A DNA stretch of 64,000 bases from Ampullimonas aquatilis (lineage in GTDB: Bacteria > Pseudomonadota > Gammaproteobacteria > Burkholderiales > Burkholderiaceae_D). The notes beneath the pieces were generated by a model. It did not search any database and had not been told where the DNA came from. It worked only from the letters and a program-made list of their open reading frames with translations. The translations under genes and the position numbers were made by a program. Position 1 is the first letter of the stretch, and each line of letters starts with the position of its first letter. Positions 62,329-64,000 of the stretch are shown in pieces. The stretch covers positions 558,001-622,000 of the forward strand of contig NZ_CP183834.1 of NCBI RefSeq assembly GCF_049675895.1, in the 5' to 3' direction.

Positions 62329-62426
62329 CGCCCGTATACACCTGTGGTGTATTTATTTTCAATTAATGAATACGCACTTAATAGGCTGATAAATGCATAT
62401 ACTGGTTATTTATTGCCTGTTTTGGT
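62329..62426 (-). repeat. Dispersed repeat R, copy 9 (upstream of the TonB receptors)
   Basis: On the minus strand: CCAAAACAGGCAATAAATAA, core TATTAAGTGCGTATTCATTA, TTGAAAATAAATACACC and the perfect hairpin ATACACC-ACA-GGTGTAT. The remainder of the 465-bp gap to the FIST gene holds nothing else I can name. Confidence 0.8.
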
Positions 62427-62679
62427 ACATTTTTATGGTGAATGCGTTGTCTTCATATCCCGTTGACCCGACAAACTGGCGACGACAACCGCCTTCAGTG
62501 CCTGACCACAATGGAAAGGCCGGGTTGTCATTCGAGCCGACAATTAGCGCGGCAAAGTCGACCCTATTTATTCGACTAAGTATCCATTTGCCTTGCTATA
62601 TTGAAATTCAATGAGCCGTACTCGGCTTGGTCACGCCTATCGTTGGATGGCGTTGGCAACTTATGCAAAAGGATGCGGT

Positions 62680-63828
62680 ATGAAAACCTGGCAGATTATT
62701 CTCAAGCGCAATCAGGCTTTGGAAGCGCAACTTGTCTCTTTGAAGGCTTTTCAAGCGGATTTGATCTTGTTGTTTGGTGCGATACCATTTTTTGAGTCGG
62801 ATCAGCTATTCAATGCTCTGCGTGAGATAGCGCCCAATGCCATTGTGACAGGCTGTTCGACTGCGGGTGAAATTGCCGATATTTACGTCTATGACAACAC
62901 CTGCATCATCAACGCCATTCGCTTTGATCACACCCCATTGGTCCTGCAAAGCATCCTCCTCAAGGATATGGATGATTCTTATGATGCCGGTGCCCGGCTG
63001 GCCAGGGCATTACCTGCCGATGATCTGAAGGCAGTGTTTTTGCTTGGCCCGGGCGTGAACGTGAATGGCAGTGCATTGGTGCTCGGGATGCAGGACAACC
63101 TGGCTAAGACAGTCGCCCTGTCAGGCGGTCTGGCTGCCGATGCGGGTGCCTTCAAGCAGACCTGGACCATGGGGCCAAATGGTGCCAGGGATGATCAGAT
63201 CGTGGCACTGGGTTTATATGGTGAGCATATCCGATTCAGTTATGGCAGCTTTGCGGGTTGGTGGCCATTTGGTCCCGTGCGCAAGGTCACACATGCCAAA
63301 GGCAATATTTTGTATGAACTGGACGGTCAGCCTGCACTCGATTTATACAAGACCTATTTAGGCGAGTACGCCAAGGACTTACCGGCTTCCGGCTTGCTGT
63401 TCCCGTTTGAAATGCTGGGTGCCGAGCAGCAGCAAAGCGGCGTGTTTCGTACCATCATGGCGGTGAGCGAAGCCGATGGTGCCATCACCCTGGCTGGTGA
63501 AATTGATCCACAAGGCTATTTGCGCCTGATGCATGCCAGCACCGAAAAACTGATTGAAGGGGCCGAGCAGGCAGCGCAACAGGCATATGATGCCGGCTTG
63601 AAGACCGATGGCGAAGGCCTGGCCATTTTGGTGAGCTGTGTCGGGCGTCGCCTGGTGATGGGAGACCGAGTGGATGAAGAAGTGGAAGTCGTGGCCGAGA
63701 TACTGGGCAAGTCGACCAAGGTCAGCGGCTTTTATTCCAATGGTGAAATTGCCAACACGGGCTTTTCGGGTAACTGTCAGCTCAATAACCAGACCATGAC
63801 CATCACTTGGATTGGTGAGGTGTCATGA
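62680..63828 (+). CDS. FIST domain signal-sensing protein
   Basis: About 382 residues. The FIST N domain (LILLFGAIPFFESDQLFNAL; GCSTAGEIADIYVYDN; GLAADAGAFKQTWTMG) and FIST C domain (LPFEMLGAEQQQSGVFRTIM; SNGEIANTGFSGNCQLNNQT) are both present. FIST proteins bind small molecules such as amino acids and pair with sensor kinases. The start ATG at 62680 has AAAGGA upstream. Its stop overlaps the start of the next gene by 4 bp (ATGA). Confidence 0.88.
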   Translation: MKTWQIILKRNQALEAQLVSLKAFQADLILLFGAIPFFESDQLFNALREIAPNAIVTGCSTAGEIADIYVYDNTCIINAIRFDHTPLVLQSILLKDMDDSYDAGARLARALPADDLKAVFLLGPGVNVNGSALVLGMQDNLAKTVALSGGLAADAGAFKQTWTMGPNGARDDQIVALGLYGEHIRFSYGSFAGWWPFGPVRKVTHAKGNILYELDGQPALDLYKTYLGEYAKDLPASGLLFPFEMLGAEQQQSGVFRTIMAVSEADGAITLAGEIDPQGYLRLMHASTEKLIEGAEQAAQQAYDAGLKTDGEGLAILVSCVGRRLVMGDRVDEEVEVVAEILGKSTKVSGFYSNGEIANTGFSGNCQLNNQTMTITWIGEVS

Positions 63829-64000
63829 TTCATCGCACCCTGTTTCGACAGTTACGACGCACTTGCGGTTTGACCTCGGACGAGGCGTTGGCGCCGCTCA
63901 TGCAGCGTCTGGCTGAATTGGCTGAGCGGGATGATATTGCCCAGCCGGTGACTGATTTTTTACGTGGCTTGCCCGATCTGATCAACAAGGTGGATGCCAC
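63825..64000 (+). CDS. Partial gene downstream of the FIST gene, probably a signalling protein
   Basis: Only about 58 codons are inside the window (MIHRTLFRQLRRTCGLTSDE...). The stretch is helical and has no recognisable domain yet. Coupling to the FIST gene suggests a histidine kinase or other signal transducer, as is common for FIST operons, but the identity is not shown by the sequence seen here. Confidence 0.5.
   Translation, partial: MIHRTLFRQLRRTCGLTSDEALAPLMQRLAELAERDDIAQPVTDFLRGLPDLINKVDA

Noticed and set aside
1..64000. tRNA, rRNA, prophage, IS or CRISPR content
   Set aside because: I looked for transposase frames, integrases, tRNA-like cloverleaf segments and regular short repeats with spacers and saw none I could support. 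A tRNA scan program would be needed to exclude tRNAs fully.

Overview
The window looks like chromosomal DNA of a betaproteobacterium, most probably in the order Burkholderiales. This rests on gene order I recognise (hemC-hemD-hemX-hemY beside ppa; a DUF3460 gene followed by scpA-panC; metG divergent from apbC; oxyR near dps and ubiA) and on moderate GC content. I do not name a genus. I saw no rRNA, tRNA, CRISPR array, prophage or intact insertion sequence. Most genes are housekeeping or stress genes. The accessory interest lies in small operons and in the intergenic DNA.

Layout. 1-2.4 kb: sulfate ABC importer (cysW partial, cysT, sbp; minus strand). 2.7-4.3 kb: oxyR and dps. 4.4-6.4 kb: a chemoreceptor. 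6.7-7.6 kb: ubiA. 7.8-9.3 kb: ECF sigma factor and its membrane anti-sigma factor. 9.7-14.7 kb: hemC-hemD-hemX-hemY and ppa. 14.9-17.7 kb: two secreted lipoproteins, one with Calx-beta repeats, sharing a C-terminal domain. 17.8-19.1 kb: membrane methyltransferase-like protein. 19.3-22.2 kb: a bufferin-type RiPP operon (precursor, MNIO enzyme, DUF2063 partner, DoxX). 22.5-27.4 kb: small regulator, N-acyltransferase-like gene, nadE, glycosyltransferase. 27.8-31.1 kb: smr, panC, scpA, a DUF3460 gene and a BamE-like lipoprotein. 31.3-35.6 kb: osmoprotection genes (membrane-anchored otsA, otsB, mscS). 35.7-39.1 kb: nucleotidyltransferase-fold gene and a SulP transporter. 39.4-43.8 kb: prfC and a very large M48 peptidase. 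44.1-45.8 kb: MarR regulator, tautomerase and a secreted protein. 46-49.4 kb: metG and apbC. 49.6-52.2 kb: small uncharacterised genes and an ATP-grasp protein. 52.5-54.5 kb: recQ. 54.6-58 kb: PQQ dehydrogenase, its cytochrome c and a ferritin-like protein. 58-62.2 kb: tandem TonB-dependent receptors. 62.7-64 kb: a FIST sensor gene and the start of a translationally coupled gene.

Two dispersed intergenic repeat families stand out. Family R (about 80-105 bp, nine copies seen) has the core TTAGGTGCGTATT flanked by two hairpins. One end looks like a promoter: it lies just before the ECF sigma gene and recQ, and elsewhere its ends supply the last codons of sulP and mscS. Family C (CTTTGTG/CCAAG inverted repeats, three copies) lies inside and just downstream of the bufferin operon and upstream of smr. 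Other regulatory signals are a pair of matched MarR-type operators around the MarR gene, four 15-bp CGGGAA-N-TTTTCCCG boxes upstream of the PQQ dehydrogenase, and a 9-bp-arm inverted repeat before the nucleotidyltransferase-fold gene.
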